Assembly (NCBI RefSeq): GCF_019209865.1
Contig: NZ_JAHUTT010000027.1
Span: 1-47,624, forward strand
Reading direction: 5' to 3'
Source: Shewanella sp. NIFS-20-20
Lineage (GTDB): Bacteria > Pseudomonadota > Gammaproteobacteria > Enterobacterales > Shewanellaceae
DNA: 47,624 bases
Under the pieces are notes generated by a model. It was not told the DNA's origin, ran no database searches, and was given only the letters and a program-made list of their open reading frames with translations. Both the position numbers and the translations under genes were made by a program. Numbering within the stretch: the first letter of the stretch is position 1; the number at the start of each line of letters is the position of its first letter. Positions 17,901-27,021 of this stretch are shown piece after piece.

Positions 17901-19046
17901 TTAATTAGTAGCAGTGTTCGACACTATCTGTGGGATAGCCGTTGCGCCTGGACGTATTTTTTGGAGGCCATCAACAATGACTAAATCACCTTCTTTTAAG
18001 CCGCTGGTCACTAACCATTGGTTATCAATGACTTCGGCAGTGGTTACAATCCGCATTTCCACCTTATTGTCAGCACCTACGACCATGGCAACACCTTGAC
18101 CTTTCGGGTTACGGGTCACGCCTTTTTGTGGCACTAAGATGGCTTTAGGATCGCTGCCCACTGTCATGGTCGTCCGCACGAACATGCCAGGCAATAAAAT
18201 GCCATCAGGATTCGGGAACTCGGCACGCATGCTCACTGAGCCGGTATTTTCATCCACAGTCACTTCCGAGAACTGCAACTTACCTTGATGGGTATAGGCG
18301 GTTCCGTCTTCTAGGATTATGCTCACGGCGGTGGTATCTGGTTGCAGTAATTGACCACTGGCAATGCGCGACTTTAAACGCAGCATTTGGGTGCTGGATT
18401 GAACGATATCGACATTGATCGGATCCAGTTGCGAAATTTTCGCAAGTACCTGACCTTGATTAGCGGTCACTAATGCACCTGGGGTGATGTTAGACTTACC
18501 AATGCGGCCAGAGATAGGCGCAGCCATCTTAGTGTAAGCAAGGTTGATTTCAGCATTATTGATGGCGGCGTTGGCGATGGCAACGCTGGCCTTGGCCTCT
18601 AAATATGACGCCTTGGCTTGATCAAAGTCTTGCTGGCTAATGGCATTGGTTTTCACCAGTTTTTGGAAACGGGCAGCTGTCGCCTTAGTAGACACTTCCA
18701 TCGCTTCAGCGCGGGCTAAATCGGCCTTGGCGCTCACCAGCGCCGCTTCATAAGTGGCCGGTTCGATTTGATAAAGTGATTGCCCAGCACTCACAATGCC
18801 ACCCTCAACAAAGCTGCGAGCCTCGATGATGCCGGTGACTTGAGGACGAACTTCAGCCTCCATAAAGGCACGGCTGCGACCAGGCAACTCCATCATGATA
18901 TCTTGTGCTTGCGTCTTTACCTTAACCACACTCACAGGAACACCTTGCGGGCCTGCATTGGCTTTTGGTCCCTCAGCTTCAGAATCACAAGCTGTTATCC
19001 ATAGCGCCGCAGTAATCACTGTGACAATCTTAAGCATTTGCCGCAT
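17901..19046 (-). CDS. RND efflux periplasmic adaptor, AcrA/MexA type lipoprotein
   Basis: A 381-residue membrane-fusion protein. The N-terminus MRQMLKIVTVITAALWITAC carries a lipobox (ITAC followed by Asp), so it is probably a lipoprotein anchored to the inner membrane. Typical AcrA motifs follow: VRPQVTGIIEARSFVEGGIV (lipoyl half), a helical hairpin of about 100-165, APISGRIGKSNITPGALVTA, and FVRTTMTVG with the membrane-proximal domain. Start ATG 19046 follows AGGAG. It precedes the pump gene in the same operon. No TetR-type repressor is adjacent; the regulator is not in the window. Confidence 0.95.
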   Translation of the reverse strand: MRQMLKIVTVITAALWITACDSEAEGPKANAGPQGVPVSVVKVKTQAQDIMMELPGRSRAFMEAEVRPQVTGIIEARSFVEGGIVSAGQSLYQIEPATYEAALVSAKADLARAEAMEVSTKATAARFQKLVKTNAISQQDFDQAKASYLEAKASVAIANAAINNAEINLAYTKMAAPISGRIGKSNITPGALVTANQGQVLAKISQLDPINVDIVQSSTQMLRLKSRIASGQLLQPDTTAVSIILEDGTAYTHQGKLQFSEVTVDENTGSVSMRAEFPNPDGILLPGMFVRTTMTVGSDPKAILVPQKGVTRNPKGQGVAMVVGADNKVEMRIVTTAEVIDNQWLVTSGLKEGDLVIVDGLQKIRPGATAIPQIVSNTATN

Positions 19047-19412
19047 CAGAACTCCTAGAATATTGCAATTTCCCCAAGAATATCTAAGTGCTAGATAAGG
19101 GGTTTTAGGTAAAGATATAATTAACGCATATTTATCTCATACCCTTGAATATCAGTACAACCAAGCATTAGATAAAAAGTGTAAACGAATGAAAAAGATG
19201 ATCGAACCCACACGCAAGGTATTATGAACCTGTTAAACGCAGCAAACAACAGGCAACATAGTTACATTTAATTCACATTCCTGTGATATTGCTTGAACGG
19301 CATTGATTTTTAGATCATTTCGCTGTGACATCAAAAATTGCAAATCTAAGTAATCACTTTATTCGCAACTGCTATTCTTTAGTTTGCGCGAGCTCACTTG
19401 ACGGAGAATAGT
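19047..19412. other. intergenic region between the divergent efflux and porin genes
   Basis: About 366 bp, AT-rich, with promoters for both directions expected. A TCACA-N4-TGTGA inverted repeat at about 19271-19284 has its half-sites the wrong way round for CRP. I find no clear -35/-10 pair or operator to name. Confidence 0.4.
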
Positions 19413-20189
19413 ATGGATATGAACACGCAAGCCGCCCATAACAACACTGACCATCGATATCTGTATCCTGTGCTTGGTGGAATATTGTTATTTGGCAGCC
19501 CGCTCTACTCAGCGACAGCAGATGATAATCAGTTACTCGGCGGTGAAATCACTGGCAAGCTCACCTTTGCCTCGGATTACGTATTTCGCGGTGAATCCGA
19601 AACCTTAGATGGTGAAGTCCCAGTGGTGCAAGGCACCCTGAACTGGGGGAACCAACAAGGTTGGTATGCCGGCGTCTTCGCCTCCAATATTAAGTTCCAA
19701 GATCCTAATCTTGAGATTGTCACCGCCCCCTATATCGGTAAAGCCGGCAACTTTGGTGACACTGGCTTTAGTTATGATGTCATGGTATTTGCCTATCTGT
19801 ATCCGGGCGCCTCGTATTCAAATTACACTGAGCTGTGGCTGAGGGTAGCTAAGCAGTTTGATCAAGCCAAGGTACAACTGGAAGTTACCCCAACCTTAGA
19901 CGATTGGTTTGGAGTCAAGGGTTGGTCAGGGGTTAACTACGCCATTCATCCTAGCTATCAATTGACTAATGGTTTCAATATTTCGGGTTCATACGGCTAT
20001 CAAGATTTGAGTGGCCCAGATGCTGAAGGTTGGGGTCACTGGAATATCGGTGTCAGTAAGCAATGGGTATCGCTCGACTTTGATTTACGCTACCACGGCA
20101 GCACGGTCGATGGTGAGCATTTGGTCTATGGCGGTCAAACCGAGATTTTTGATGACCGACTGGTTTTTGGCGTCAGTAAAAGCTTCTAA
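19413..20189 (+). CDS. TorF-family putative porin (Gcw_chp)
   Basis: A 258-residue outer-membrane beta-barrel protein. An N-terminal export region ends near YSATA/DDNQ. The mature protein has the family start GEITGKLTFASDYVFRGESE and the conserved WYAGVFASNI pattern, alternating amphipathic strands and a C-terminal phenylalanine (VSKSF), the usual outer-membrane assembly signal. The family (Gcw_chp, TIGR02001) is named after Shewanella TorF, which lies in a TMAO respiration cluster; its role is not established. I start at ATG 19413 after a GGAG site; an in-frame TTG lies just upstream. Confidence 0.85.
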   Translation: MDMNTQAAHNNTDHRYLYPVLGGILLFGSPLYSATADDNQLLGGEITGKLTFASDYVFRGESETLDGEVPVVQGTLNWGNQQGWYAGVFASNIKFQDPNLEIVTAPYIGKAGNFGDTGFSYDVMVFAYLYPGASYSNYTELWLRVAKQFDQAKVQLEVTPTLDDWFGVKGWSGVNYAIHPSYQLTNGFNISGSYGYQDLSGPDAEGWGHWNIGVSKQWVSLDFDLRYHGSTVDGEHLVYGGQTEIFDDRLVFGVSKSF

Positions 20190-20241
20190 TCCTAGTCACG
20201 CGCCATGCAAAGGTCAGCCTTGGCATAGCGCGTTTAATACA

Positions 20242-20937
20242 TTATTCCGCTCTAGCCTGCACTTGATTTTCGCCCACGCTATACGCCACTATCTTGCTGA
20301 GTTGCGCCAACGAATAACCCGTTTGTTGTTGCCAATCATTAAATACTTGCTGCATTTGCGCTAAGCCTTTTTTCGAGGTGATGGCCGCATCTAATAAGCC
20401 ATGGGCCGTAAAGTAACCGACCACATCGCGCGTGGCTAAAAAGGTGTCTTTTCCTAACGCGCGCAACGCATAGGGACCCGTATTGCCGCCCAAGCGGCTA
20501 CCATGCTGTTTTAACCATAACCACAACCCAGTAATATCGTCACTCGGCCAGTCGCTAATGAACTGTCCAAAGCTGCCATATTCTGCCGACGTTTCTAACA
20601 CCATTATCGCGTTATCATAAATCGCTTGGGTTTTCTTTTGATGGCGGATCAGCGCAGGATCGCTGGCCCGTAGCTGTAACTGCTCTGGCGACAGTAACAC
20701 CACTTTTTGCGGTTCAAACTCAAAAAATGCCTGTTCATACTGCGGCCATTTTTGGGTCACGACCCGCCACACGAACCCACTTTGAAAAACCTGACGGCTG
20801 AGCGCTGATAAATAGCGGCCATCGCTAATGCCGCTCACTTGCGCGCTAAGGACCCGTGCCGGCAATAATTCGCTCAACGCATCTGGGCCACCTTTGCGTT
20901 CACAGGCGCGAGCATAAATCGTTGAAAATCGTTCCAA
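20242..20937 (-). CDS. DNA-3-methyladenine glycosylase I family protein (Tag-like)
   Basis: A 231-residue helix-hairpin-helix glycosylase relative that would remove alkylated bases. The Tag core is clear: FQSGFVWRVVTQKWPQYEQAF, IRHQKKTQAIYDNAI and GPYALRALGKDTFLATRDVVGYF correspond to Tag blocks such as FQAGLSW and IRHRGKI. The N-terminal Cys-x-Trp zinc-ligand region of E. coli Tag is not present, and the C-terminal His/Cys ligands are also absent, so this is a divergent, zinc-free branch. It is divergently placed 75 bp from a LysR-type gene. Enzyme activity is inferred. Confidence 0.85.
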   Translation of the reverse strand: MERFSTIYARACERKGGPDALSELLPARVLSAQVSGISDGRYLSALSRQVFQSGFVWRVVTQKWPQYEQAFFEFEPQKVVLLSPEQLQLRASDPALIRHQKKTQAIYDNAIMVLETSAEYGSFGQFISDWPSDDITGLWLWLKQHGSRLGGNTGPYALRALGKDTFLATRDVVGYFTAHGLLDAAITSKKGLAQMQQVFNDWQQQTGYSLAQLSKIVAYSVGENQVQARAE

Positions 20938-21012
20938 TATGTCACCTTTTCTGGATAAAGCCCCGAATTAATACTAGTTTGGTTATTATGAGTAACTAAT
21001 CAAGGACGAATC

Positions 21013-21939
21013 ATGGACGCCACACAACTCTATCGCATGCTGGTTTTTGCCAATGTGGTCGATAAGGGCTCGTTTACCCAAGCCGCATTAGCACTCGATA
21101 TCAGTCGCTCCATGGTCAGTCAGCATATTAAAAAACTCGAACAAACCATCGGCGTCACGCTACTTAAACGCACCACCCGCTCGGTGCAGCCCACCGACAG
21201 TGGTCGCCATTATTTCCAATATTGTAATGAGTTGCTGCATTTAGCTAAACAAGCCCAGCAAGCGGTCATCCCCGATGATACAACCCTCGCTGGCAGCATT
21301 AAATTTGCCATGCCAAGAGACTTAGGACGGCAATTGGTACTCCCCCATATTGGCGAGTTTCATCGGCGATATCCACAAATAAAATTGACCCTACTGATGG
21401 AAGATAACCGCCTCAATATGGATGAGCATCATATCGATTTGGTCTTGTACATGGGCCAAGCGCGCCAACAAGCGCAGCACAAGAGCCAACAATGGCAAAC
21501 CCTCAAACTCAGTGACTACCAAGAGGTCATTGTCGCCAGTGAAAGCTACCTTAAACAACATGGTCAAATCTCTCATCCCGACTTGCTAACTCGCCACCAA
21601 TGGCTGAGTTTTGGCAGCAATCAATTGCCCAAACCATTGCGATTAACCAATCAGCATAATGATCATTTTGATATTCGCGTAAAAGCCAATATTAGCTGTA
21701 ACTCTGGCCAAGCGATTTTACAGCTGGCTTGCCAAGGGCTCGGATTGGCCTGCATTGCCACCCCACTGGCTCAACCTTATTTAGATCAGCAAGTACTTAA
21801 ACGGGTGTTGCCCGACTATCAATTACAACACGGTGGCATCTACCTTAGTCACAACCATAACGATACGCTGCCCCCGAGAATACGAGCATTGGCGGCTTTT
21901 CTGAGTGAGCAGGTCTTTAAAAAGCGGCTACAGTTATAA
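21013..21939 (+). CDS. LysR-family transcriptional regulator
   Basis: A 308-residue regulator. The winged helix-turn-helix is at about 1-62 (FANVVDKGSFTQAALALDIS, SMVSQHIKKLEQTIGVTLL, RTTRSVQPTD). The effector-binding domain (about 90-300) starts at GSIKFAMPRDLGRQLVLPHI and resembles the CrgA/AaeR-like branch. It lies 30 bp ahead of a GST gene on the same strand and probably shares its transcript. The effector is unknown. Confidence 0.95.
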   Translation: MDATQLYRMLVFANVVDKGSFTQAALALDISRSMVSQHIKKLEQTIGVTLLKRTTRSVQPTDSGRHYFQYCNELLHLAKQAQQAVIPDDTTLAGSIKFAMPRDLGRQLVLPHIGEFHRRYPQIKLTLLMEDNRLNMDEHHIDLVLYMGQARQQAQHKSQQWQTLKLSDYQEVIVASESYLKQHGQISHPDLLTRHQWLSFGSNQLPKPLRLTNQHNDHFDIRVKANISCNSGQAILQLACQGLGLACIATPLAQPYLDQQVLKRVLPDYQLQHGGIYLSHNHNDTLPPRIRALAAFLSEQVFKKRLQL

Positions 21940-21969
21940 TTAAGTATTTTGTTAGAGGAGACCAGCTCG

Positions 21970-22617
21970 ATGGACTTGTATTACCATCCGCTGTCCCGCT
22001 ATTCGCAAAAAGTGTTGATTGCACTCTACGAAAAACAGGCCAATTTTTATCCGCGTATTGTTGATTTACGCGATCCCCTTATGCGCCGTAATTTTCAACA
22101 AATCTCACCCAATGGCATGCTGCCGCTGTTGCGCTATCGCCAAGATCAACTGTACCCAGAATCCAGCATCATTATTGAGTTCTTAGATCAAACCTTGACC
22201 AAAAACACGCAATTTTTACCGCGGGACAAAGCCAAAAGTTTACAGATAAGGTTATGGGATCGCTTAGTGGATGCCCAACTTAATCATGTGTTATATCAAT
22301 ATGATATGAACATCCTTAATGCCAATCAGGTGGAACAACAGGGTCTTATCAAGGCCATTCGTCAGTTTTTAGTGCAACTGGATAAACAACTGACCGGCCA
22401 TCACTGGTTATGTAGCGATAGCCTAAGCTTGGCCGATTGTGCATTAATTCCTTGCATCAACCACCCCTTGGTCATCCGTGAAATCCGCGACTTAGAACAC
22501 CTCAGCCGCTATCGTCAGCAGGTATTAACCCGCGGAGCCTGGATGCTGGTCAGTGACGAAATAGCGCAAGCTCAAGCCCTCGATTCAGCCGGGATGGTGC
22601 TGTTTCCCCAAGGTTAA
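21970..22617 (+). CDS. glutathione S-transferase family protein
   Basis: A 215-residue GST. The N-terminal thioredoxin fold (about 1-80) has YYHPLSRYSQKVLIALYEK and the cis-proline/glutathione-binding motif NGMLPLLRYRQDQLYPESSI. The helical C-terminal domain contains DSLSLADCALIP (GST_C N-capping motif). I start at ATG 21970 with AGAGGAG upstream; an in-frame TTG at 21949 would add seven residues. It overlaps the end of the convergent thioesterase gene by 4 bp. Substrate unknown. Confidence 0.9.
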   Translation: MDLYYHPLSRYSQKVLIALYEKQANFYPRIVDLRDPLMRRNFQQISPNGMLPLLRYRQDQLYPESSIIIEFLDQTLTKNTQFLPRDKAKSLQIRLWDRLVDAQLNHVLYQYDMNILNANQVEQQGLIKAIRQFLVQLDKQLTGHHWLCSDSLSLADCALIPCINHPLVIREIRDLEHLSRYRQQVLTRGAWMLVSDEIAQAQALDSAGMVLFPQG

Positions 22618-23144
22618 CTATTTTGCGCTTTCTTCAGCTGCAAAAATTCTTTCCATTTGACCACTTCAGCGGGTAATTCGGGCGCGGGTCCATGATAGTT
22701 GGCGGCCGTAATCAAGGTCTCGATAGGCACTTGCCGGCGTTGGCACACAAACACCCCACGCACATGCACAATACAATGCAGGCCGCGCTCACTGACAAAA
22801 CGCTGTTCAATATAAAAATACTTCTCATCCCAGCCCACCAACTTAGTCTCGATATCAAATGTCGCTAATGGCTTAATGTCTTTGATATAGGTAAATTCTG
22901 CCGCATTAACTATGGGCATCCACTTAAGTTTGAGGAATTTTTTTAACAAGCCCATATCCGCCAACATATAAGTGCGAGCTAAATCCATAAAGGCGGGATA
23001 GCGGGAATTGGTTAGATGGAAATTGATATCGCAATCGGTGGGCAAAGCGCGATAACGAATGACACTCGTGTCTAAAAAGCCGATACGCCGACAGTGACGC
23101 ATACGCCATAAAAACAGCCAAATCAGTCGAAAATATAAGTTCAC
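22614..23144 (-). CDS. acyl-CoA thioesterase-like protein (4HBT_2, THEM6-like)
   Basis: A 176-residue hot-dog fold protein. The pattern RYRALPTDCDINFHLTNSRY followed by PAFMDLARTYML is typical of the thioesterase-like superfamily (Asp and His near the catalytic site). FTYIKDIKPLATFDIETKLVGWDEKYFYIEQRF forms the central sheet. A short hydrophobic N-terminus (YFRLIWLFLW) may anchor it to the membrane. The start is GTG 23144 with AAGGA six bases upstream. The natural acyl substrate is unknown. Confidence 0.85.
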   Translation of the reverse strand: MNLYFRLIWLFLWRMRHCRRIGFLDTSVIRYRALPTDCDINFHLTNSRYPAFMDLARTYMLADMGLLKKFLKLKWMPIVNAAEFTYIKDIKPLATFDIETKLVGWDEKYFYIEQRFVSERGLHCIVHVRGVFVCQRRQVPIETLITAANYHGPAPELPAEVVKWKEFLQLKKAQNS

Positions 23145-23253
23145 ACTTCATCCTTGAGATAGCCTGTCGCTACCTAGCTGTAGTTAACAAAAGGTCAACA
23201 GGCTAACAGAGGCCAGACCAGACAACAAGGGGGTCATCGCAGGCATTGCCCCA

Positions 23254-23281
23254 TAAAAAATGCCAGTGTCTCCACTGGCAT
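23254..23281 (-). terminator. terminator of prlC
   Basis: On the minus strand, ATGCCAGTG pairs with CACTGGCAT across a GAGA tetraloop and is followed by TTTTT. It lies about 33 bp after the prlC stop. Confidence 0.9.
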
Positions 23282-23313
23282 GATGATGGCTAAGGCGCTA
23301 ACTCGGCTCAGAC

Positions 23314-25353
23314 TTAGGCAATGATGCCCGAATGACGCAATAAGGCGTCGATATTCGGCTCACGCCCGCGAAATCGAGTAAACAGTACCATCGGTGGCTC
23401 ACTGCCGCCCATTTCTAAAATATGGTGCAAGAAGTCAGCTCCGGTTTGCGGATTGAAAATGCCTTCCTCTTCGAAGCGCGAGAACGCATCGGCCGATAAG
23501 ACTTCGGCCCATTTGTAGCTGTAATATCCTGCCGCATAGCCGCCGGCAAAAATATGAGCAAAACTATGTTGGAAACGGTTAAATGCCGGTGGAAATACCA
23601 CGGCCACTTGCTGGCGCACATCATCGAGCATGGCTTGCACTTGCGCGCCTTGCTCCGGCTGATATTCATGGTGCAGGCGGAAATCAAACAAGGACAGTTC
23701 AATTTGGCGCAACATCATCATGGCCGATTGAAAATTCTTTGCCGCCAGCATCTTATCTAGCATCGCCTGCGGTAACGGCTCACCGGTTTGGTAATGCCCA
23801 GAGATCTGCGCCAATGCTTCTGGCGACCAGCACCAGTTTTCCATAAATTGGCTAGGTAACTCGACCGCATCCCAAGGCACGCCATTAATTCCTGAAACAC
23901 CACCGACCTCAATTTTGGTGAGCATATGGTGAATGCCATGACCAAACTCATGGAACAAGGTCGTGACCTCATCATGGGTAAATAGTGCCGGCTTACCATC
24001 GACGGGGGCATTAAAGTTACAAGTCAAATAAGCGACCGGTAACTGTAACTCAGTACCGTTAATACGACGCACTTTGCACTCATCCATCCACGCGCCGCCG
24101 CGCTTACCGCTGCGCGCATAAAGATCGAGATAGAAGCTACCACGCAAGGTATCCGTGCTATCGTAGATATGGAAAAACCGCACATCTTTGTGCCATTTGT
24201 CGAACTCTTTTTGCTCTTCAATGCGCAGACCAAACAGCTGAGACACTGTAAAGAACAAGCCAGATAACACTTTATTTTCAGGGAAATATGGACGTAATTC
24301 TTCCTGAGAAATTTCATACTTATGCTGCTGCAGCTTCTCGGCATAGTAACTTAAATCCCAAGAGGCTAATTCGGTGACACCGTAGGTTTGTTCAGCAAAA
24401 AACTTCAGTTCGGCTAAATCGGCCTGCCCTTGGGTTTTGCTGCGCAGTGCCAACTCATTTAAAAAGGCGATCACTTGCTCAGGGGTATCGGCCATCTTAG
24501 TGGCTAGCGACTTTTCGGCGTAATTAGCAAAGCCCAGCAAATTGGCCAGTTCATGACGCAAGGCCAAAATCTCATCCATAATGGCGGAGTTATCATATGT
24601 GCCAGCAAACGGCCCTTGATCTGAGGCGCGAGTGACATAAGCACTATACATTTCTTGGCGCAGTTCGCGGTTGTCGCTATACGTCATCACTGGCATGTAA
24701 GACGGAAAGTCTAAGGTAAACACCCAGCCATCGAGCTGTTTCTCTTCAGCCATCGCCTTCGCGGCCGCCACTGCCGACTCAGGCAAGCCTGCTAATAACG
24801 CCTCATCAGTCACCTGCTTTTGCCATGCATGTGTCGCATCAAGTAACTGGTTTGAGAATTGACTGGTTAATTCAGACAAACGCTTAGCAATATCACCGTA
24901 GCGTTGTTTGCCAGCATCATCCAGACCGATGCCCGACAGTTCAAAGTCGCGCAAGCTATGTTCAATACTGGTTTGCTGTGCTTGAGTTAAGCTCGCAAAC
25001 CCCGATGAGGCTGCCAATGCTTTATAGGCTTGATATAAATCCTGATGTTGTCCGATCCATGTACCATAATCAGATAATAAAGGTAAACAGGCATCGTGGG
25101 CGGCTCGCCACTCTTCGGTACTCAGGACTGAGTTCATATGAGAAATAGGCGACCACATTTTGCTGAGGCGATCATCGACCGCTTCCAGAGGTGCCACAAG
25201 ATTTTCCCAAGTGTATTCCTCGTTCTCTGAGATCACTTGCTCAACCATTTGGCGGCAATCTTCAATTGCCTGCTCAAGCGCAGGTTGGATGTGTTCAGGT
25301 TTGATTTTCGAGAACTGGGGTAGATCTGTGTTGCTAAGTAATGGATTACTCAT
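23314..25353 (-). CDS. prlC: oligopeptidase A
   Basis: A 679-residue zinc metallopeptidase of family M3, the usual length of oligopeptidase A (680). The zinc motif HEFGH lies near residue 470 in TLFHEFGHGIHHML, with the third ligand Glu expected in the following EL/EN segment (WDAVELPSQFMENW). The N-terminus MSNPLLSNTDLPQFSKIKPEHI matches PrlC/OpdA. It degrades cytoplasmic peptides, including cleaved signal peptides. Start ATG 25353 follows GAGGGAAAGG. It is a single-gene unit with its own terminator. Confidence 0.97.
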   Translation of the reverse strand: MSNPLLSNTDLPQFSKIKPEHIQPALEQAIEDCRQMVEQVISENEEYTWENLVAPLEAVDDRLSKMWSPISHMNSVLSTEEWRAAHDACLPLLSDYGTWIGQHQDLYQAYKALAASSGFASLTQAQQTSIEHSLRDFELSGIGLDDAGKQRYGDIAKRLSELTSQFSNQLLDATHAWQKQVTDEALLAGLPESAVAAAKAMAEEKQLDGWVFTLDFPSYMPVMTYSDNRELRQEMYSAYVTRASDQGPFAGTYDNSAIMDEILALRHELANLLGFANYAEKSLATKMADTPEQVIAFLNELALRSKTQGQADLAELKFFAEQTYGVTELASWDLSYYAEKLQQHKYEISQEELRPYFPENKVLSGLFFTVSQLFGLRIEEQKEFDKWHKDVRFFHIYDSTDTLRGSFYLDLYARSGKRGGAWMDECKVRRINGTELQLPVAYLTCNFNAPVDGKPALFTHDEVTTLFHEFGHGIHHMLTKIEVGGVSGINGVPWDAVELPSQFMENWCWSPEALAQISGHYQTGEPLPQAMLDKMLAAKNFQSAMMMLRQIELSLFDFRLHHEYQPEQGAQVQAMLDDVRQQVAVVFPPAFNRFQHSFAHIFAGGYAAGYYSYKWAEVLSADAFSRFEEEGIFNPQTGADFLHHILEMGGSEPPMVLFTRFRGREPNIDALLRHSGIIA

Positions 25354-25562
25354 TCCTTTCCCTCAGATGAAATTTTGATGACATCAGTATAAATAAGGGC
25401 GCAATCGGTAATAATCAAGCCGCCAACGGGGAATAGTAAAATTATTTGCAGCCCCATTCTGGGTTGATTCCAACTGACACCGACGATATGAAACATCATT
25501 TTCGCGACTCTATCGTGGTAGATATTGCATCAACAATGTGAAAATCAAACCGATATCACAAT

Positions 25563-25577
25563 TGATAATCATTATCA
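25563..25577 (+). promoter_or_regulatory. Fur box
   Basis: TGATAATCATTATCA, a perfect 7-1-7 Fur consensus palindrome, 54 bp ahead of the outer-membrane protein gene at 25632. Iron-loaded Fur should repress that gene. Confidence 0.85.
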
Positions 25578-25631
25578 TTCTTATAATCAAATTATTGTTT
25601 AACGTTTTCCAGTTCAACAGGGAATTTATTG

Positions 25632-26339
25632 ATGAAAACTCCAATCGCACTCGTGTTAATCGGATCCTGTGTTGCCGGCAATGCTATGGCCGGAGAGATC
25701 AACCTCAGTACCGAATGGGACTCCAAATATATTTCAGAAGGTCGCAATCAACTGGCAAAAGGCGGCGTTTTTTGGGGCACAGCCGCCTATTCTGGCGAAA
25801 ACTTTGGCAGTTATATCAGCGTAGGCCGTGCCGATAGTGTGAACTATACCGAGATGGATATTGGCGTAGAGTATTATTTACCGAGTTTTTACGACATTAA
25901 CACCACCTTGACCTACCAAAAAGTCGAAGGCTATGGCGATGACAGATACACAGACAATGATTTTATCGTCAACATGGAGTACAACGACTACGAATGGCTC
26001 ATGCCCAGTGTTAACTACCAGTATTCAACCGTCAGTAAAGGCGGCTATTTAGAGCTCGGCCTCACCTCGGGTTTCCATCCTTCGGAAGCCACTTATTTAT
26101 ATGCCAGTGCAGTGCAGGGCTTTAACTATGGTTATGTGAATCATGATCATAAGGGCTCAGATAACACCACCTTGACCCTCGGAGCCCAATTCACGGTGCA
26201 ACCGAACCTGACAGTGAGTGTGACCGCCAACCAAGTGTTTGCCGGCCACGCCATGGACAGAGAAACCCAAGTCACTGGCAACCCCGAAGCTAATCAAGAT
26301 CAAACCTGGGCCGGAGTGAATTTAAGCTGGGCCATGTAA
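25632..26339 (+). CDS. iron-regulated outer-membrane beta-barrel protein (TorF-like)
   Basis: A 235-residue exported protein. The signal peptide ends at AMA-GE. The mature protein starts GEINLSTEWDSKYISEGRNQ, a layout like Gcw_chp/TorF proteins, and is built of alternating amphipathic strands with many Tyr and Asn/Gly turns. It ends in an aromatic-hydrophobic segment (NLSWAM). No TonB box or plug domain, so it is not a siderophore receptor. I start at ATG 25632 with an AGGG site; a TTG lies one codon upstream. The Fur box upstream indicates iron control. Function unknown; an iron-related porin is an inference. Confidence 0.75.
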   Translation: MKTPIALVLIGSCVAGNAMAGEINLSTEWDSKYISEGRNQLAKGGVFWGTAAYSGENFGSYISVGRADSVNYTEMDIGVEYYLPSFYDINTTLTYQKVEGYGDDRYTDNDFIVNMEYNDYEWLMPSVNYQYSTVSKGGYLELGLTSGFHPSEATYLYASAVQGFNYGYVNHDHKGSDNTTLTLGAQFTVQPNLTVSVTANQVFAGHAMDRETQVTGNPEANQDQTWAGVNLSWAM

Positions 26340-26463
26340 CGGCTTCTGGCTCACGTAGGATCACCAAGCTGTCATGTTGGCGGCTCGATGATCCCACTCT
26401 GCCAGCCTTAACACCCACCAAGATAGTCTACACTCAGCGATAAACCTTCGCCGGAGACTTGTC

Positions 26464-26889
26464 ATGACAACATCTTGGTTAGTGCGCGCACTCCTAGTCT
26501 GCACCCTGAGCAGCGGTCTGGTCAGCGCGGCGGATGCCCCCCCATTAAATGCCACTCATCCCCTGCCGCGCGATGGCGCAAGAGATGCCGAAGGCAACCC
26601 AATTGCCATACCATCCATGCCGCCCAATTTAGTGATGCCAGCCACTCAAGCGCCCCCTGCTCGCCAAGAGACACCCACCAAGCGCCGTCAATCGTCCGCT
26701 GCGCATGTGGCTAACGACCCCAGTTGCCGCTGGCTTAATAGCAGGATCAAACAACTGAGTGACAAGCGCCAACGCCATGGTCACCAAGACACTGAACTAA
26801 ACGCACGCCAGCAAGAATGGCAATGCTTGGATTGTGCAGGGCAAGGCCCAAAGTCTGGCGATCATGACCGCTGTTTATATCGACGTTAA
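26464..26889 (+). CDS. small exported protein of unknown function
   Basis: A 141-residue protein that I do not recognise. The N-terminus is a signal peptide (about 1-23, LVRALLVCTLSSGLVSAADA). A proline-rich low-complexity part follows (about 24-75) and then a charged C-terminal part with four cysteines (DPSCRW, QEWQCLDC, HDRCLYRR) that could form disulfides or bind metal. It lies between the iron-regulated barrel gene and gor, on the same strand as both. The reading frame, signal peptide and GC-rich composition support a real gene. Confidence 0.65.
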   Translation: MTTSWLVRALLVCTLSSGLVSAADAPPLNATHPLPRDGARDAEGNPIAIPSMPPNLVMPATQAPPARQETPTKRRQSSAAHVANDPSCRWLNSRIKQLSDKRQRHGHQDTELNARQQEWQCLDCAGQGPKSGDHDRCLYRR

Positions 26890-27021
26890 ATCAGTCTCAT
26901 AGCCTAGATGAGCGCCAGCGAACGCGGCAAAGGCGCCACAAAATAGCCTGTATCATTTTGCTATCATCCTCCTTACAATAAGCTCATTATTGCTCGTTAG
27001 CCGCAAGGATGGAGATATCCA

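Noticed and set aside
19265..19290. CRP binding site upstream of the porin/efflux genes
   Set aside because: Half-sites are TCACA-N4-TGTGA, the reverse order and wrong spacing for CRP.
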